Below are positions 33,678-43,076 of a stretch of 64,000 nt of DNA, piece by piece. Under the pieces are notes generated by a model that worked only from the letters and a program-made list of their open reading frames with translations, was not told where the DNA came from and searched no databases. The position numbers were made by a program, and so were the translations under genes. Source of the stretch: Agrobacterium tumefaciens (GTDB lineage Bacteria > Pseudomonadota > Alphaproteobacteria > Rhizobiales > Rhizobiaceae). Numbering within the stretch: position 1 is the stretch's first letter; every line of letters begins with the position of its first letter. Location: contig NZ_WJOK01000002.1 in the NCBI RefSeq assembly GCF_009649785.1, positions 329,294 to 393,293 of the forward strand. Direction: 5' to 3'.

Positions 33678-35945
33678 ATGGATATGAACGAAATCAAGGA
33701 AATCTTTTTCCAGGAATGCGAGGAACAACTCGCGGAACTGGAATCGGGGCTTCTTAAATTGAATGACGGTGACCGTGATCCGGAAACCGTCAACGCCGTT
33801 TTCCGTGCCGTTCATTCCATCAAGGGCGGGGCGGGTGCCTTCGGTCTGGATGATCTCGTGGCCTTCGCCCACGTTTTTGAAACGACCCTCGACTGCGTTC
33901 GCTCCAACAAGCTGGAACCGACACAGGACGTCCTGAAAGTCATGCTGCGTTCCGCCGACGTGCTGGCGGACCTGACCAATGCGGCAAGAGACGGCGGCAG
34001 CGTCGACGAAAGCCGCACCCGTGGCCTCGTCAAGGAACTGGAAGCCCTGGCCAACGGCGAAACCGTCCACGCATCCGCGCCGGTGGCAGCGCCGGTTGTC
34101 GCAAAGATGCCGGAACCCGTCGCGCCCAAGCCGACGGACGATAGCGGTTTCGAGCCGATCCCGTTCTCCTTCTCGGACTTTGCCGATGAAACGACGCCGT
34201 TGATGGAGATGCCGTCTTTCCAGATAACCTTCAAGCCGCACGCATCGCTTTATTCGAAAGGCAATGAAGCAGCCCTTCTCCTGCGCGATCTCTCGCGCAT
34301 CGGTGAGATGAGCGTCAATTGCGACCTGTCGGAACTCCCCTCGCTCGACAAGCTCGATCCAGAAGCGTCCTATTTCTCCTGGACGGTTTCGATCTCGACC
34401 GACAAGGGTGAAGAGGGTATCCGCAGCGTCTTCGAATTCGCCGAATGGGATTGCGATCTCGAAATCACCCCGATTCTCTCGGAAACCGCTGCGGATGCGG
34501 AAGAGCTGCCGATGATCCCGGTTCCGTTCGACCTGTCGGCTCTCGACGGTGATGCGGAAGGGGAAACGGCCGTTGTGACCGCCGGGGCGGAAGAGCCCTA
34601 CGTTGCCGCAGTCGTCGAGGCTGCCGTCGCAACGACGCAGATCGCCCAGAGCGTCAACGCCGCCATCGAAAAGCGTGAGGCTGCGGCAGCGCCGGCCGCA
34701 GCGCAGGCGAATGCCAATGCCGCGGCCAATGCAAGCGCCGGCCAGACCATCCGTGTCGATCTCGACCGTGTTGACCGCCTGATCAACCTCGTCGGCGAGC
34801 TTGTCATCAATCAGGCGATGCTGTCGCAGAGCGTCATCGAAAACGATGCGAGTGGCACGTCTGCCGTCAACATGGGTCTCGACGAACTCCAGCAATTGAC
34901 GCGCGAAATCCAGGACAGCGTCATGGCGATCCGTGCGCAGCCGGTGAAGCCTGTCTTCCAGCGCATGTCGCGTATCGTTCGCGAAGTTGCCGACATGATC
35001 GGCAAGCAGATCCGCCTCGTTACCGAAGGCGAGAACACGGAAGTCGACAAGACGGTCATCGACAAGCTGGCCGAACCCCTGACGCACATGATCCGCAATG
35101 CGGTGGACCACGGGATCGAAACGCCGGAAAAACGCGAAGCCGCTGGCAAGAACCCGGAAGGCACCATCAAGCTTTCGGCCAAGCACCGGTCGGGCCGCAT
35201 CCTGATCGAGCTTCAGGACGATGGCGCGGGCATCAACCGCGAGCGTGTTCGCCAGAAGGCGATCGACAATGATCTCATTGCCGCCGATGCGAACCTCACC
35301 GATGAGGAGATCGACAATCTGATCTTCGCGCCGGGCTTCTCTACCGCGGACAAGATTTCCGACATTTCCGGCCGTGGCGTCGGCATGGATGTGGTCAAGC
35401 GTTCCATTCAGGCGCTTGGCGGCCGTATCAACATCTCCTCGCGCCCCGGTCTTGGCTCGACCTTCACCATGAGCCTGCCGCTGACGCTTGCCGTTCTCGA
35501 CGGCATGGTGGTAACCGTGGCCGGGCAGACGCTTGTCGTTCCGTTGACGGCGATCGTGGAAACCCTGCAGCCGGAAGCGAAGAACATTCACTCCTTCGGC
35601 GCCAACCAGCGGCTGATTTCCATCCGCAACTCTTTCTGCCCGCTGGTCGATGTCGGACGCGTTCTGAACTTCCGTCCGACCCAGGCCGATCCTGTGGAAG
35701 GTGTGGCGCTTCTGGTGGAATCGGAAGGCGGCGGCCAGCGCGCCCTGATGGTCGATGCGATCCAGGGACAGCGCCAGGTCGTCATCAAGTCTTTGGAAGC
35801 CAACTATACCCATGTTCCAGGCATTGCCGCCGCCACCATTCTGGGTGACGGACGCGTTGCGCTCATTCTGGATGTCGACGCCATCGTCAGCGCTTCGCGC
35901 GGGCAGCCACTGAAACAGGAAATGTCACTCGCGGCGACGGGTTGA
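33678..35945 (+). CDS. cheA: Chemotaxis histidine kinase CheA
   Basis: 755-residue kinase. Order of domains: P1 Hpt (1-105) with phospho-His46 in VFRAVHSIKGGAGAFG; P2 (about 185-275), a CheY/CheB docking domain; an Ala/Glu-rich linker; P3 dimerisation from about residue 355 (RVDRLINLVGELVINQ); P4 ATPase with N-box HMIRNAVDHGIE (about 470), G1 QDDGAGINRERV (about 515) and G2 GRGVGMDVVKRSI (about 565); and P5 CheW-like (about 600-745). Takes signals from MCP arrays through CheW, which is encoded elsewhere, and phosphorylates CheY1, CheY2 and CheB. Confidence 0.97.
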   Translation: MDMNEIKEIFFQECEEQLAELESGLLKLNDGDRDPETVNAVFRAVHSIKGGAGAFGLDDLVAFAHVFETTLDCVRSNKLEPTQDVLKVMLRSADVLADLTNAARDGGSVDESRTRGLVKELEALANGETVHASAPVAAPVVAKMPEPVAPKPTDDSGFEPIPFSFSDFADETTPLMEMPSFQITFKPHASLYSKGNEAALLLRDLSRIGEMSVNCDLSELPSLDKLDPEASYFSWTVSISTDKGEEGIRSVFEFAEWDCDLEITPILSETAADAEELPMIPVPFDLSALDGDAEGETAVVTAGAEEPYVAAVVEAAVATTQIAQSVNAAIEKREAAAAPAAAQANANAAANASAGQTIRVDLDRVDRLINLVGELVINQAMLSQSVIENDASGTSAVNMGLDELQQLTREIQDSVMAIRAQPVKPVFQRMSRIVREVADMIGKQIRLVTEGENTEVDKTVIDKLAEPLTHMIRNAVDHGIETPEKREAAGKNPEGTIKLSAKHRSGRILIELQDDGAGINRERVRQKAIDNDLIAADANLTDEEIDNLIFAPGFSTADKISDISGRGVGMDVVKRSIQALGGRINISSRPGLGSTFTMSLPLTLAVLDGMVVTVAGQTLVVPLTAIVETLQPEAKNIHSFGANQRLISIRNSFCPLVDVGRVLNFRPTQADPVEGVALLVESEGGGQRALMVDAIQGQRQVVIKSLEANYTHVPGIAAATILGDGRVALILDVDAIVSASRGQPLKQEMSLAATG

Positions 35946-35958
35946 AGGCGGATATCCA

Positions 35959-36867
35959 ATGGCAGCACTTAATCTCAGCGATCAGCGACAGTCTCCCGAT
36001 GACGTTCTTGCCAGCGGCGAATATCCGCTGACGAGACGCGATTTGTCGGAGATCGCTGCGATGATCTACGCGGATGCGGGCATCTATCTCAACGACACCA
36101 AGGCGTCGCTGGTCTATTCGCGCTTGTCCAAGCATATCCGCAATCTCGGACTGGCCGGGTTTCGGGAATATTGCGCACTGGTGTCATCGCCCGATGGAGC
36201 GGCTGCACGCCGCGAAATGCTGTCGCACCTGACGACGAATTTCACGCGCTTCTTCCGCGAGAACCACCATTTCGAACACCTGCGCGACGAGGTCCTGCCG
36301 GGCCTCATTGCAAGGGCAAAGACTGGCGGGCGCGTCCGCATCTGGTCGGCCGCCTGCTCAGACGGGCAGGAGCCCTATTCGATTGCGCTCACCGTGCTCG
36401 CCATGTTTCCCAATGCGGCGGACTACGATTTCAAGATCCTGGCGACGGACATCGATCCGAAGATCCTGGCGCAGGCCCGTGCCGGTGTTTACGACGACAA
36501 CGCGCTCGAAACCGTGTCTCCCGCCATGCGCAAGCAATGGTTCACGGAAGTTGATGCTGGCGGTCGCCGCAAGTTCCGCATCGATGACAAGGTCAAGCGC
36601 CTCATCACCTTCAATGAACTGAACCTGATGACGCAATGGCCCTTCAAGGGCAATTTCGACGTCATCTTCTGCCGCAACGTCGTCATCTATTTCGACGAGC
36701 CGACCCAGATGCGTATCTGGACGCGTTTTGCAGGCCTGCTGCCGGAAGGCGGTCATCTTTACATCGGCCATTCCGAAAGAGTGTCCGGCGACGCCAAGAA
36801 CCTGTTCGACAATACCGGCATCACCACCTACCGCTACATTGGTCACACGTCCGGGAGGAAGGCATGA
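35959..36867 (+). CDS. cheR: Chemoreceptor glutamate methyltransferase CheR
   Basis: 302 residues: N-terminal helical receptor-docking domain ([55 protein letters not shown]) and SAM-binding domain ([67 protein letters not shown]). It adds methyl groups to receptor glutamates during adaptation. cheB starts inside its stop (ATGA). Confidence 0.97.
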   Translation: MAALNLSDQRQSPDDVLASGEYPLTRRDLSEIAAMIYADAGIYLNDTKASLVYSRLSKHIRNLGLAGFREYCALVSSPDGAAARREMLSHLTTNFTRFFRENHHFEHLRDEVLPGLIARAKTGGRVRIWSAACSDGQEPYSIALTVLAMFPNAADYDFKILATDIDPKILAQARAGVYDDNALETVSPAMRKQWFTEVDAGGRRKFRIDDKVKRLITFNELNLMTQWPFKGNFDVIFCRNVVIYFDEPTQMRIWTRFAGLLPEGGHLYIGHSERVSGDAKNLFDNTGITTYRYIGHTSGRKA

Positions 36868-37919
36868 GCGCACTCGCACGGGTCCTCGTCGTCGATGATT
36901 CCCCCACCATGCGTGGCCTGATTTCCGCCGTCCTCAAGGCCGATCCGGAGGTTGAGGTGGTTGGGCAGGCCGGCAATGCCATGGAAGCGCGCGCCGCCAT
37001 CAAGCAGCTCAATCCCGATGTCGTGACGCTCGACATCGAGATGCCGGAAATGAACGGCCTCGAGTTTCTCGAAAAGATCATGCGACTGCGGCCGATGCCG
37101 GTCATCATGGTCTCGTCCCTGACGCACCGCGGCGCGGATGCCTCGCTCGCCGCGCTTGAAATCGGTGCTTTCGACTGTGTCGGCAAGCCGGCTCCAGGCG
37201 ATGCGCGCCCCTTCGGCGACTTGGCCGACAAGGTGAAGGCCGCCGCACGGTCGCAACACGCAGCTTACCGCGCGGCGCGCCCGGAACCCGTTGTCGCAGC
37301 CCAGCCGACCCCGGTCAGCGATTATCGTGCCGGCCGCAAAGTCGTCGCCATCGGCTCCTCCACCGGCGGTGTCGAGGCACTGATTGCCGTGCTCCAGAAG
37401 TTTCCGGCCAATTGTCCGCCGACGGTCATCACCCAGCACATGCCGCCGACTTTCACCAAGAGTTTCGCGGAACGGCTGAACCGCATCTGCGCACCCGTCG
37501 TGGAAGAGGCGACGGATGGCGCGCGCCTGCAGACCGGCAAGATCTACCTTGCGCCGGGCGGTGAACGCCATTTGCAGATTTCCAATCGCAACGCGCCGTG
37601 CTGCCGGCTTATCGAGCGCGATCCCGTCAACGGCCATCGCCCTTCAGTTGATGTGCTGTTCGATTCGGTCGCCGAGCTTGCCGGACGCAACGCCGTCGGC
37701 GTCATTCTCACCGGCATGGGCCGGGATGGCGCGGCCGGGCTGCTGAAAATGCGGCATGCCGGTGCGCGAACCGTCGGCCAGAACGAAAAAACATGTGTCG
37801 TCTACGGCATGCCCAGAGTGGCCTTTGAACTTGGCGCCGTTGAACTGCAATTGCCGCTGGCCTCAATCGGCGAAGAAATCCTGAAACTAACCACTGCCCG
37901 CAAAGAAGGTGCTGACTAA
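36864..37919 (+). CDS. cheB: Chemotaxis methylesterase/deamidase CheB
   Basis: 351 residues. The N-terminal receiver has Asp11, Asp12 and phospho-acceptor Asp57 ([13 protein letters not shown]). The C-terminal esterase has the catalytic triad motifs [11 protein letters not shown] (Ser), [17 protein letters not shown] (His) and [14 protein letters not shown] (Asp). It demethylates receptors when phosphorylated by CheA. ATG overlaps the cheR stop; the stop overlaps cheY2 (TAATG). Confidence 0.97.
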   Translation: MSALARVLVVDDSPTMRGLISAVLKADPEVEVVGQAGNAMEARAAIKQLNPDVVTLDIEMPEMNGLEFLEKIMRLRPMPVIMVSSLTHRGADASLAALEIGAFDCVGKPAPGDARPFGDLADKVKAAARSQHAAYRAARPEPVVAAQPTPVSDYRAGRKVVAIGSSTGGVEALIAVLQKFPANCPPTVITQHMPPTFTKSFAERLNRICAPVVEEATDGARLQTGKIYLAPGGERHLQISNRNAPCCRLIERDPVNGHRPSVDVLFDSVAELAGRNAVGVILTGMGRDGAAGLLKMRHAGARTVGQNEKTCVVYGMPRVAFELGAVELQLPLASIGEEILKLTTARKEGAD

Positions 37920-38308
37920 TGTCTCTCGCAGAAAAGATCAAAGTTCTGATCGTCGACGATCAGGTGACCAGCCGGCTGCTGCTCAGCGATGCGCTGACAC
38001 AGCTCGGCTTCAAGCAGATCACTGCCGCTGGCGACGGCGAGCAGGGATTGAAGATCATGGAGCAGCAGCCCCATCATCTCGTTATCTCCGACTTCAACAT
38101 GCCCAAGATGGACGGTCTCGGTTTCCTGCACGCCGTGCGGGCCAACCCGACCCTCAAAAAGGCGGCCTTCATCATCCTCACCGCACAGGGCGACCGTGCG
38201 CTGGTGCAGAAGGCAGCGCAGCTCGGCGCAAACAACGTGCTGGCCAAGCCCTTCACCATCGACAAGATGCGCGCAGCCATCGAAGCGGTTTTCGGATCGC
38301 TGAAATGA
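37919..38308 (+). CDS. cheY2: CheY2 response regulator (motor regulator)
   Basis: 129-residue receiver with Asp13, Asp14 ([10 protein letters not shown]), phospho-acceptor Asp58 in [17 protein letters not shown], Thr in ILTAQGD and Lys in [10 protein letters not shown]. By position between cheB and cheD this is the CheY2 orthologue that binds the flagellar motor in rhizobia. Both ends overlap the neighbours (TAATG with cheB, ATGA with cheD). Confidence 0.93.
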   Translation: MSLAEKIKVLIVDDQVTSRLLLSDALTQLGFKQITAAGDGEQGLKIMEQQPHHLVISDFNMPKMDGLGFLHAVRANPTLKKAAFIILTAQGDRALVQKAAQLGANNVLAKPFTIDKMRAAIEAVFGSLK

Positions 38309-38850
38309 TTGAAGCTGCGGCCAAGCGCGTACATATCATTCAGGGCGAGTACAAGGTTGTCAGCGATCCCGACGTGGTCATGACGACGATACTCGGTTCG
38401 TGCGTGGCCGCCTGTCTGAGAGACCCCGTTGCCGGCATTGGAGGAATGAACCACTTCCTGCTGCCGGGAACGGGCAACGTGACCGGTGGGGATGCGACGC
38501 GTTATGGCGTGCATCTTATGGAACTGCTGATCAACGGTCTTCTGAAGAAGGGCGCACGCCGCGACCGGCTGGAGGCGAAGGTTTTCGGCGGCGCAAAAAC
38601 GATTGCCAGCTTCTCCAATGTCGGTGAGCAGAACGCCATCTTTGCCATGCAGTTTCTGAAGGATGAAGGCATACCGGTCATCAGCTCCTCCACGGGCGGG
38701 GATCATGGCCGCAAGATCGAGTTCTGGCCGGTTTCGGGCCGTGCACGACAGCATCCGCTGAGCGGCGCGGAAACCCAGAAGACGGTCGCCATGGAAACGC
38801 GTCCGGTGCCGGCACCCAAGCCCGTCGCCAACGACATCGAATTTTTTTAG
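38305..38850 (+). CDS. cheD: Chemoreceptor glutamine deamidase CheD
   Basis: 181 residues. The catalytic Cys is in [13 protein letters not shown], the His in [12 protein letters not shown], and the Thr region in ARYGV-like [16 protein letters not shown]. Other family segments are [11 protein letters not shown] and [14 protein letters not shown], and it has a flexible Pro-rich tail (RPVPAPKPV). Deamidates receptor glutamines and can interact with CheY/CheC-type phosphatases in other species. ATG overlaps the cheY2 stop. Confidence 0.95.
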   Translation: MIEAAAKRVHIIQGEYKVVSDPDVVMTTILGSCVAACLRDPVAGIGGMNHFLLPGTGNVTGGDATRYGVHLMELLINGLLKKGARRDRLEAKVFGGAKTIASFSNVGEQNAIFAMQFLKDEGIPVISSSTGGDHGRKIEFWPVSGRARQHPLSGAETQKTVAMETRPVPAPKPVANDIEFF

Positions 38851-38864
38851 TCACGGAGTTTCCA

Positions 38865-39248
38865 ATGCAGATTGCAAACAACACCGGCACCACTCCGTTC
38901 GAAGAAGCCTTGCCCGACGTTCTGATGCGCGTGGTATCGGAACTGCACGATGTCGCCTATCTGATCGAGCGCATCGAGCCGCAACTGCTGGAAGCGACAA
39001 GCGGCGAATTGTCCAGCGATGGCGTCAAGCTCTTGCAGGGCATCGACCTTGCCGTCCAGAAAACCCGCGGCCTTGCCGAGTTCATCGATACCGTCACCGG
39101 CTCTATTCCCGGTGATTGGATCGTGGATGTCTCGACCGCGCTCAGCCTCGTCAAGCTGGCCGAAATGCAAAAGGCGCTGGGCGCAGCCATCCGCCACGGC
39201 CATTCGCAGCCGCTGGACAAGGTCGCCGGAGACTTCGATCTGTTCTAG
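38865..39248 (+). CDS. cheT: CheT, small helical protein of the rhizobial che operon
   Basis: 127 residues, predicted all-alpha (LPDVLMRVVSELHDVAYLIERIEPQLLE, GIDLAVQKTRGLAEFIDTV, ALSLVKLAEMQKALGAAI). In S. meliloti this gene (former orf10) is required for full chemotaxis, and a CheZ-like role has been suggested. The DVAYLIERIEPQL helix with acidic residues and the C-terminal FDLF fit a CheY-binding protein, but no catalytic QxxxQ-type motif can be asserted. It lies 14 bases after cheD. Confidence 0.85.
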   Translation: MQIANNTGTTPFEEALPDVLMRVVSELHDVAYLIERIEPQLLEATSGELSSDGVKLLQGIDLAVQKTRGLAEFIDTVTGSIPGDWIVDVSTALSLVKLAEMQKALGAAIRHGHSQPLDKVAGDFDLF

Positions 39249-39379
39249 ACAGCATTTATCTGGCGGTTCCCTTCGTTTCGCGGATTGCGGATAAAGGCAA
39301 CGCTCGCGCAAGCTTCGCACCCTATTGTCATTACGGGGCCAAAAGGTCTCGGACTCTATGAATGACGGTGCGGAACAGA

Positions 39380-41062
39380 ATGAATCTGTTAAATCAAATC
39401 CCTCAGGTCTTGAAGAATTTCGCGGCGCTGGGTCAGACACGGTTGTTGATGCTGGGCGGCGTGGGCATTTTGTCCATGGCCATTATCCTTGCAGCAGCAC
39501 TTTACGTGAACCGTCCCGCTTACGAGACCCTTTATGTGGGACTTGAAAAAAGCGACCTCAACAAGATCAGCATTGCACTCGCCGAAGCGGGGCTGGACTT
39601 TCAGGTTGGAACGGATGGCGCCAGCCTCCAGGTTCCGGTCGGCCTCACCAGCAAGGCAAGGCTGCTTCTGGCCGAGCGCGGCCTGCCTGACAGTGCCAAT
39701 GCCGGTTATGAGCTTTTCGACAATGTCGGTTCTCTCGGCCTGACTTCCTTCATGCAGGAAGTGACCCGGGTTCGCGCGCTTGAGGGTGAGATCAGCCGCT
39801 CCATTCAGCAGATCGACGGAATTGCGGCCGCACGCGTCCATATCGTCATGCCGGATGTCGGTAATTTCCGCCGCGGTGAGCAGAAGCCCACCGCATCGGT
39901 CATGATTCGAGCCAATGCCACCGCCGGGCGCAAGGCGTCCGCTTCCATCCGTCATCTCGTCGCCTCGGCCGTTCCCGGCCTTGAAGTCGATGACGTGACG
40001 CTGCTCGATTCCACCGGCCAGCTCCTCGCTTCCGGTGACGACGTCACCAACGCCGCCATGAACCGCTCGCTGACGCTGGCGCAGAACGTTCAGCAGGAAA
40101 TCACCACCAATATCGACAAGGCGCTGGCGCCTTTCCTCGGCATGGATAATTTCCGCTCCAGCGTGACGGCGCAGCTCAATACCGACAGCCGGCAGATTCA
40201 GGAAACTGTCTACGATCCGGAATCGCGCGTCGAGCGCTCCGTCCGCACCGTTAAGGAAGACCAGAAGTCCCAGGAAACGCAGCCCGATACGGCCGCGACC
40301 GTGGAACAGAACGTACCGCAGGCAGCGCCCCAGGGCGGCGCAGGTGGCCCGCAGTCTTCCGACCAGTCTGCCAAGAAGGAAGAGCAGACCAACTACGAAA
40401 TCAATTCCAAAACGGTCGCCACCGTCAAGAATGGCTATACCGTCGAGAAGATTTCGGTCGCCGTGGTCGTCAACAAGGGTCGCATCGCCAAGATGGTCGG
40501 CGAACCCGTCGACCAGGCCAAGATCGACGCCTATCTTGCCGAAATGCAGAAGATCGTCACCTCGGCTGCGGGGGTTTCCTCCGATCGCGGCGATATCGTC
40601 ACGCTGACGGCGATGGACTTCCTCGAAACGCAGCTGCTCGACGAAGCCGCAAGCGGGCCGGGCATCATGGAAGTGCTCAGCCGCAATTCGGCAGGCATCA
40701 TCAACTCGCTCGCCTTCGTCGCTGTTGCTTTCCTCGTGGTCTGGCTCGGTGTACGCCCTCTGGTTCGTACGGTCACCGGCAACGGCGCGGCAGCAGGCCA
40801 GATCAGCCAGGAGACCGCAGGCCTCGAACTGCCGGATTTCTCTCCCGGCATGGATGCGGGTGCTGGTGGTCTCATGGAAGGGTTTGGGGCGGATTTCGGC
40901 TTCGACAGCACCGACGATCTTCTGGCAGGCGGCGACAGCGAAGGCACCTTCAACCGCCGGGTTCGCGAAGGACCCGAGCGCAGGCTCTCCCGCATGGTGG
41001 AAATCAGCGAAGAACGCGCAGCCAAGATACTTCGCAAATGGGCAGTGGAAAAAGCTGCATGA
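39380..41062 (+). CDS. fliF: Flagellar MS-ring protein FliF
   Basis: Forms the membrane MS ring on which the rotor and export gate assemble. About 560 residues with N-terminal TM (LLMLGGVGILSMAIILAAAL, about 20-40), the YscJ-like ring-building motifs (YETLYVGLEKSDLNKISIAL, ARLLLAERGLPDSANAGYELFD, RVHIVMP), a second TM (INSLAFVAVAFLVVWLGVRPLV, about 440-462) and a C-terminal FliG-binding tail (VEISEERAAKILRKWAVE). ATG 39380 has GGA at the right distance; an in-frame ATG at 39362 is possible. 131 bases separate it from cheT. The only structural flagellar gene here apart from the flagellins. Confidence 0.96.
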   Translation: MNLLNQIPQVLKNFAALGQTRLLMLGGVGILSMAIILAAALYVNRPAYETLYVGLEKSDLNKISIALAEAGLDFQVGTDGASLQVPVGLTSKARLLLAERGLPDSANAGYELFDNVGSLGLTSFMQEVTRVRALEGEISRSIQQIDGIAAARVHIVMPDVGNFRRGEQKPTASVMIRANATAGRKASASIRHLVASAVPGLEVDDVTLLDSTGQLLASGDDVTNAAMNRSLTLAQNVQQEITTNIDKALAPFLGMDNFRSSVTAQLNTDSRQIQETVYDPESRVERSVRTVKEDQKSQETQPDTAATVEQNVPQAAPQGGAGGPQSSDQSAKKEEQTNYEINSKTVATVKNGYTVEKISVAVVVNKGRIAKMVGEPVDQAKIDAYLAEMQKIVTSAAGVSSDRGDIVTLTAMDFLETQLLDEAASGPGIMEVLSRNSAGIINSLAFVAVAFLVVWLGVRPLVRTVTGNGAAAGQISQETAGLELPDFSPGMDAGAGGLMEGFGADFGFDSTDDLLAGGDSEGTFNRRVREGPERRLSRMVEISEERAAKILRKWAVEKAA

Positions 41063-41068
41063 TTTTGA

Positions 41069-41095
41069 AAAAGGCCGGGGTTATCCCGGCCTTTT
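41069..41095 (+). terminator. Rho-independent terminator after fliF
   Basis: AAGGCCGGG (41071-41079) and CCCGGCCTT (41085-41093) form a strong stem with a short loop. Flanking A and T runs make it active on both strands in principle. It lies directly after the fliF stop and closes the che-fliF unit. Confidence 0.88.
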
Positions 41096-41434
41096 GCGCA
41101 TTTCCGGGTTCTTTGGTATCTTGGCGCCGCGCGCCGTCGCATTCCCGCTTTGGGACACTGTTTACAAAAAATTCAGCAACGATACAGTTTGCTGGGAATA
41201 GGCTGAGAATGCCGTTTATGGATTGGTCAGCTTTTCAGTATGTTTTTTAGGAATAGACGAACAAGGAAATACGTGGAAAGGCTGGTGTCAGGTAATGGCA
41301 AATCCCAGTCCGTTCCATAAAATGAAGTGATTCGGTCTCCGGGGGCTCACCATCCCATTTTGGTAAGCTTCTCGAATGGAATGATTCCATCCCGAGGTAT
41401 AATCTCCCCATTGGGAGCAAGAGGGCGTAGGCGA
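41096..41434. other. Upstream region of visN
   Basis: 339 bases. A palindromic AT-rich pair is visible around 41380-41410 (GGAATGATTCCATCC, then AATCTCCCCATTGGGAG). No gene supported. It must hold the visNR promoter, but no convincing -35/-10 pair was chosen. Confidence 0.35.
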
Positions 41435-42166
41435 TTGAAAGTCGATGTTGATATCCGCAGGCTGTCTGCCAAGCCTATGGAGGGCATGGGTAAGCCCTTG
41501 CCACGCGACCAGCTTGCCAAGAACGTCGCAGCCTCGGCCGCTGCCGGCAACGTTTCAGGCGCGCTGGATCTGCTCGTAACCTACGCCGGCGCCTCGCATT
41601 ATCTGCTGGCGCGGGAGGATCTTCTCGAAGAAACCGGACTGAAATTCATCATCACATCCGACTGGCCTTTCGATCTGGTGCGCAGGCTTGGTGCCGAACT
41701 CGCCAACAGCCAGAACAGATCGAGCGAAATGGAAAAGTGCCTTTCGCTTCTGCAGCCGCGATTGCTTGTTCTTCCGGACGACGTTTCTGTCCCCTTCGGC
41801 ATCGACCGGCAATATTCGGCGCTTTCCTTCTGTGTGGGCCGCATCCGTCTTTCGCTTCTGCTGCTGTTTCCAGAACACTCGGTTCCTTCGCCGGACCGTC
41901 TGCGCGAAATCGCGCTTCTGACCGGCTATTGCGTCAGCTTCGGCATTGCCAGCGAAGCAAAGGCCGTGCGTGACATCGACCTCACAGAACGTGAGCTTGA
42001 GTGCCTGTTCTGGATCGCGGAAGGCAAGACAAGCGACGAAATTGCGATGATACTTGGCATTTCGCGCAATACGATCAATAATTACATTACAAGCGTGATG
42101 CGGAAAACCGCGACGAAAACCCGCTCGGAGGCAATCGCCTACGCCGTGCGCAACAACCTCGTATAG
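41435..42166 (+). CDS. visN: Motility master regulator VisN (LuxR family)
   Basis: 243 residues from TTG 41435 (GAGG ten bases before; the frame is open further upstream to 41327). N-terminal autoinducer-domain-like region (VAASAAAGNVSGALDLLVTYAGASHYLL, FIITSDWPFDLVRRLGAEL) and a C-terminal LuxR HTH (LTERELECLFWIAEGKTSDEIAMIL, SRNTINNYITSVMRKT). VisN with VisR activates the flagellar cascade through Rem, and in Agrobacterium the pair also represses adhesion and polysaccharide functions. It lies 13 bases upstream of visR. Confidence 0.92.
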   Translation: MKVDVDIRRLSAKPMEGMGKPLPRDQLAKNVAASAAAGNVSGALDLLVTYAGASHYLLAREDLLEETGLKFIITSDWPFDLVRRLGAELANSQNRSSEMEKCLSLLQPRLLVLPDDVSVPFGIDRQYSALSFCVGRIRLSLLLLFPEHSVPSPDRLREIALLTGYCVSFGIASEAKAVRDIDLTERELECLFWIAEGKTSDEIAMILGISRNTINNYITSVMRKTATKTRSEAIAYAVRNNLV

Positions 42167-42179
42167 ATGGTCGGGACCC

Positions 42180-42926
42180 ATGGTACAGACGAAAGATAAT
42201 GAGGGTACGAGTCAAAGCAGCGGTATGTTTTACCGCAGCCCTGTTGTGACAAGCCGGTCGGATCTGTTTCCGAAGCTGGTCGCCATGCAGAAACTGGTCG
42301 GCGCACGTAATTTCGTGGTGACGAAGGCTGCCGCCTCCGGCTTCCCCAACAAGAAGAAGCTGACCTGCGAGCTGGAGAACTGGGGCATGAATGCCGCCGA
42401 ACAGAGCGCGCAGTTCATCCGCGCGGTCGGCGATATTCTTTTGGATCATATCGAGACATCGCTGCTGCCGGTCATCTGGCGTAACAAGAACGCCGGCGGT
42501 TTTGCCGATCTTCCTGACGTGCCGGCTTTGATGCGCCGGATCGAGAACGATACATTGCCCTATGCGGGACTGGCTTTGCCGGTGCGGCTCGGCACGATTG
42601 GCAACGGCTACATCGTTTTCTGTGGCAGCAACCTCGTTCTCGACAACGAGGTCGTCATCGAACAGCACATTAAATGCTGCGAGATCATGGTCGATATGCT
42701 GGCGCTGGATGAGCGCAAGGTGGCACCGTCTGAAGCGTTGAGCGAAAGGGAAATCGCCTGTCTGCAACTGGCGGGTGATGGCCGTATCAGCGAAGAAATC
42801 GCGGTGAAGCTCGGGCTTTCGGTACACACCGTCAACGCCTATCTGGGTTCAGCGACGATCAAGCTCGATTCCGTCAACCGTATCCAGGCGATCGCAAAGG
42901 CCATCCGGCTCGGATATATCCATTGA
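42180..42926 (+). CDS. visR: Motility master regulator VisR (LuxR family)
   Basis: 248 residues. N-terminal sensory-like domain (LFPKLVAMQKLVGARNFVVTKAA, VGDILLDHIETSLLPVIW) and LuxR HTH at the C-terminus (LSEREIACLQLAGDGRISEEIAVKLGLSVHTVNAYLGSATIKL, listed in two parts: recognition helix SVHTVNAYL). Partner of VisN, probably acting as a heteromer. It overlaps nothing but follows visN within 13 bases, so they are cotranscribed. Confidence 0.92.
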   Translation: MVQTKDNEGTSQSSGMFYRSPVVTSRSDLFPKLVAMQKLVGARNFVVTKAAASGFPNKKKLTCELENWGMNAAEQSAQFIRAVGDILLDHIETSLLPVIWRNKNAGGFADLPDVPALMRRIENDTLPYAGLALPVRLGTIGNGYIVFCGSNLVLDNEVVIEQHIKCCEIMVDMLALDERKVAPSEALSEREIACLQLAGDGRISEEIAVKLGLSVHTVNAYLGSATIKLDSVNRIQAIAKAIRLGYIH

Positions 42927-43076
42927 TTGGGGAGGGGGCGGGCTTCCCGTCCCTGTAAGCCGGCAGGCGCCGGCGCGGCTTGTGTAATCCACCCTAAAAG
43001 CTGCTATCGGTACTTCGCGTTTTTTTAACAGTTGCCAACTAGAACTTTTATAAGTTTGGTTTTGGGGAACTGTTTC

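Noticed and set aside
33630..35813. 727-codon minus-strand frame opposite cheA
   Set aside because: Shadow of cheA; repeated DRIDHQ/RLRTDRH-like composition and no start signal.
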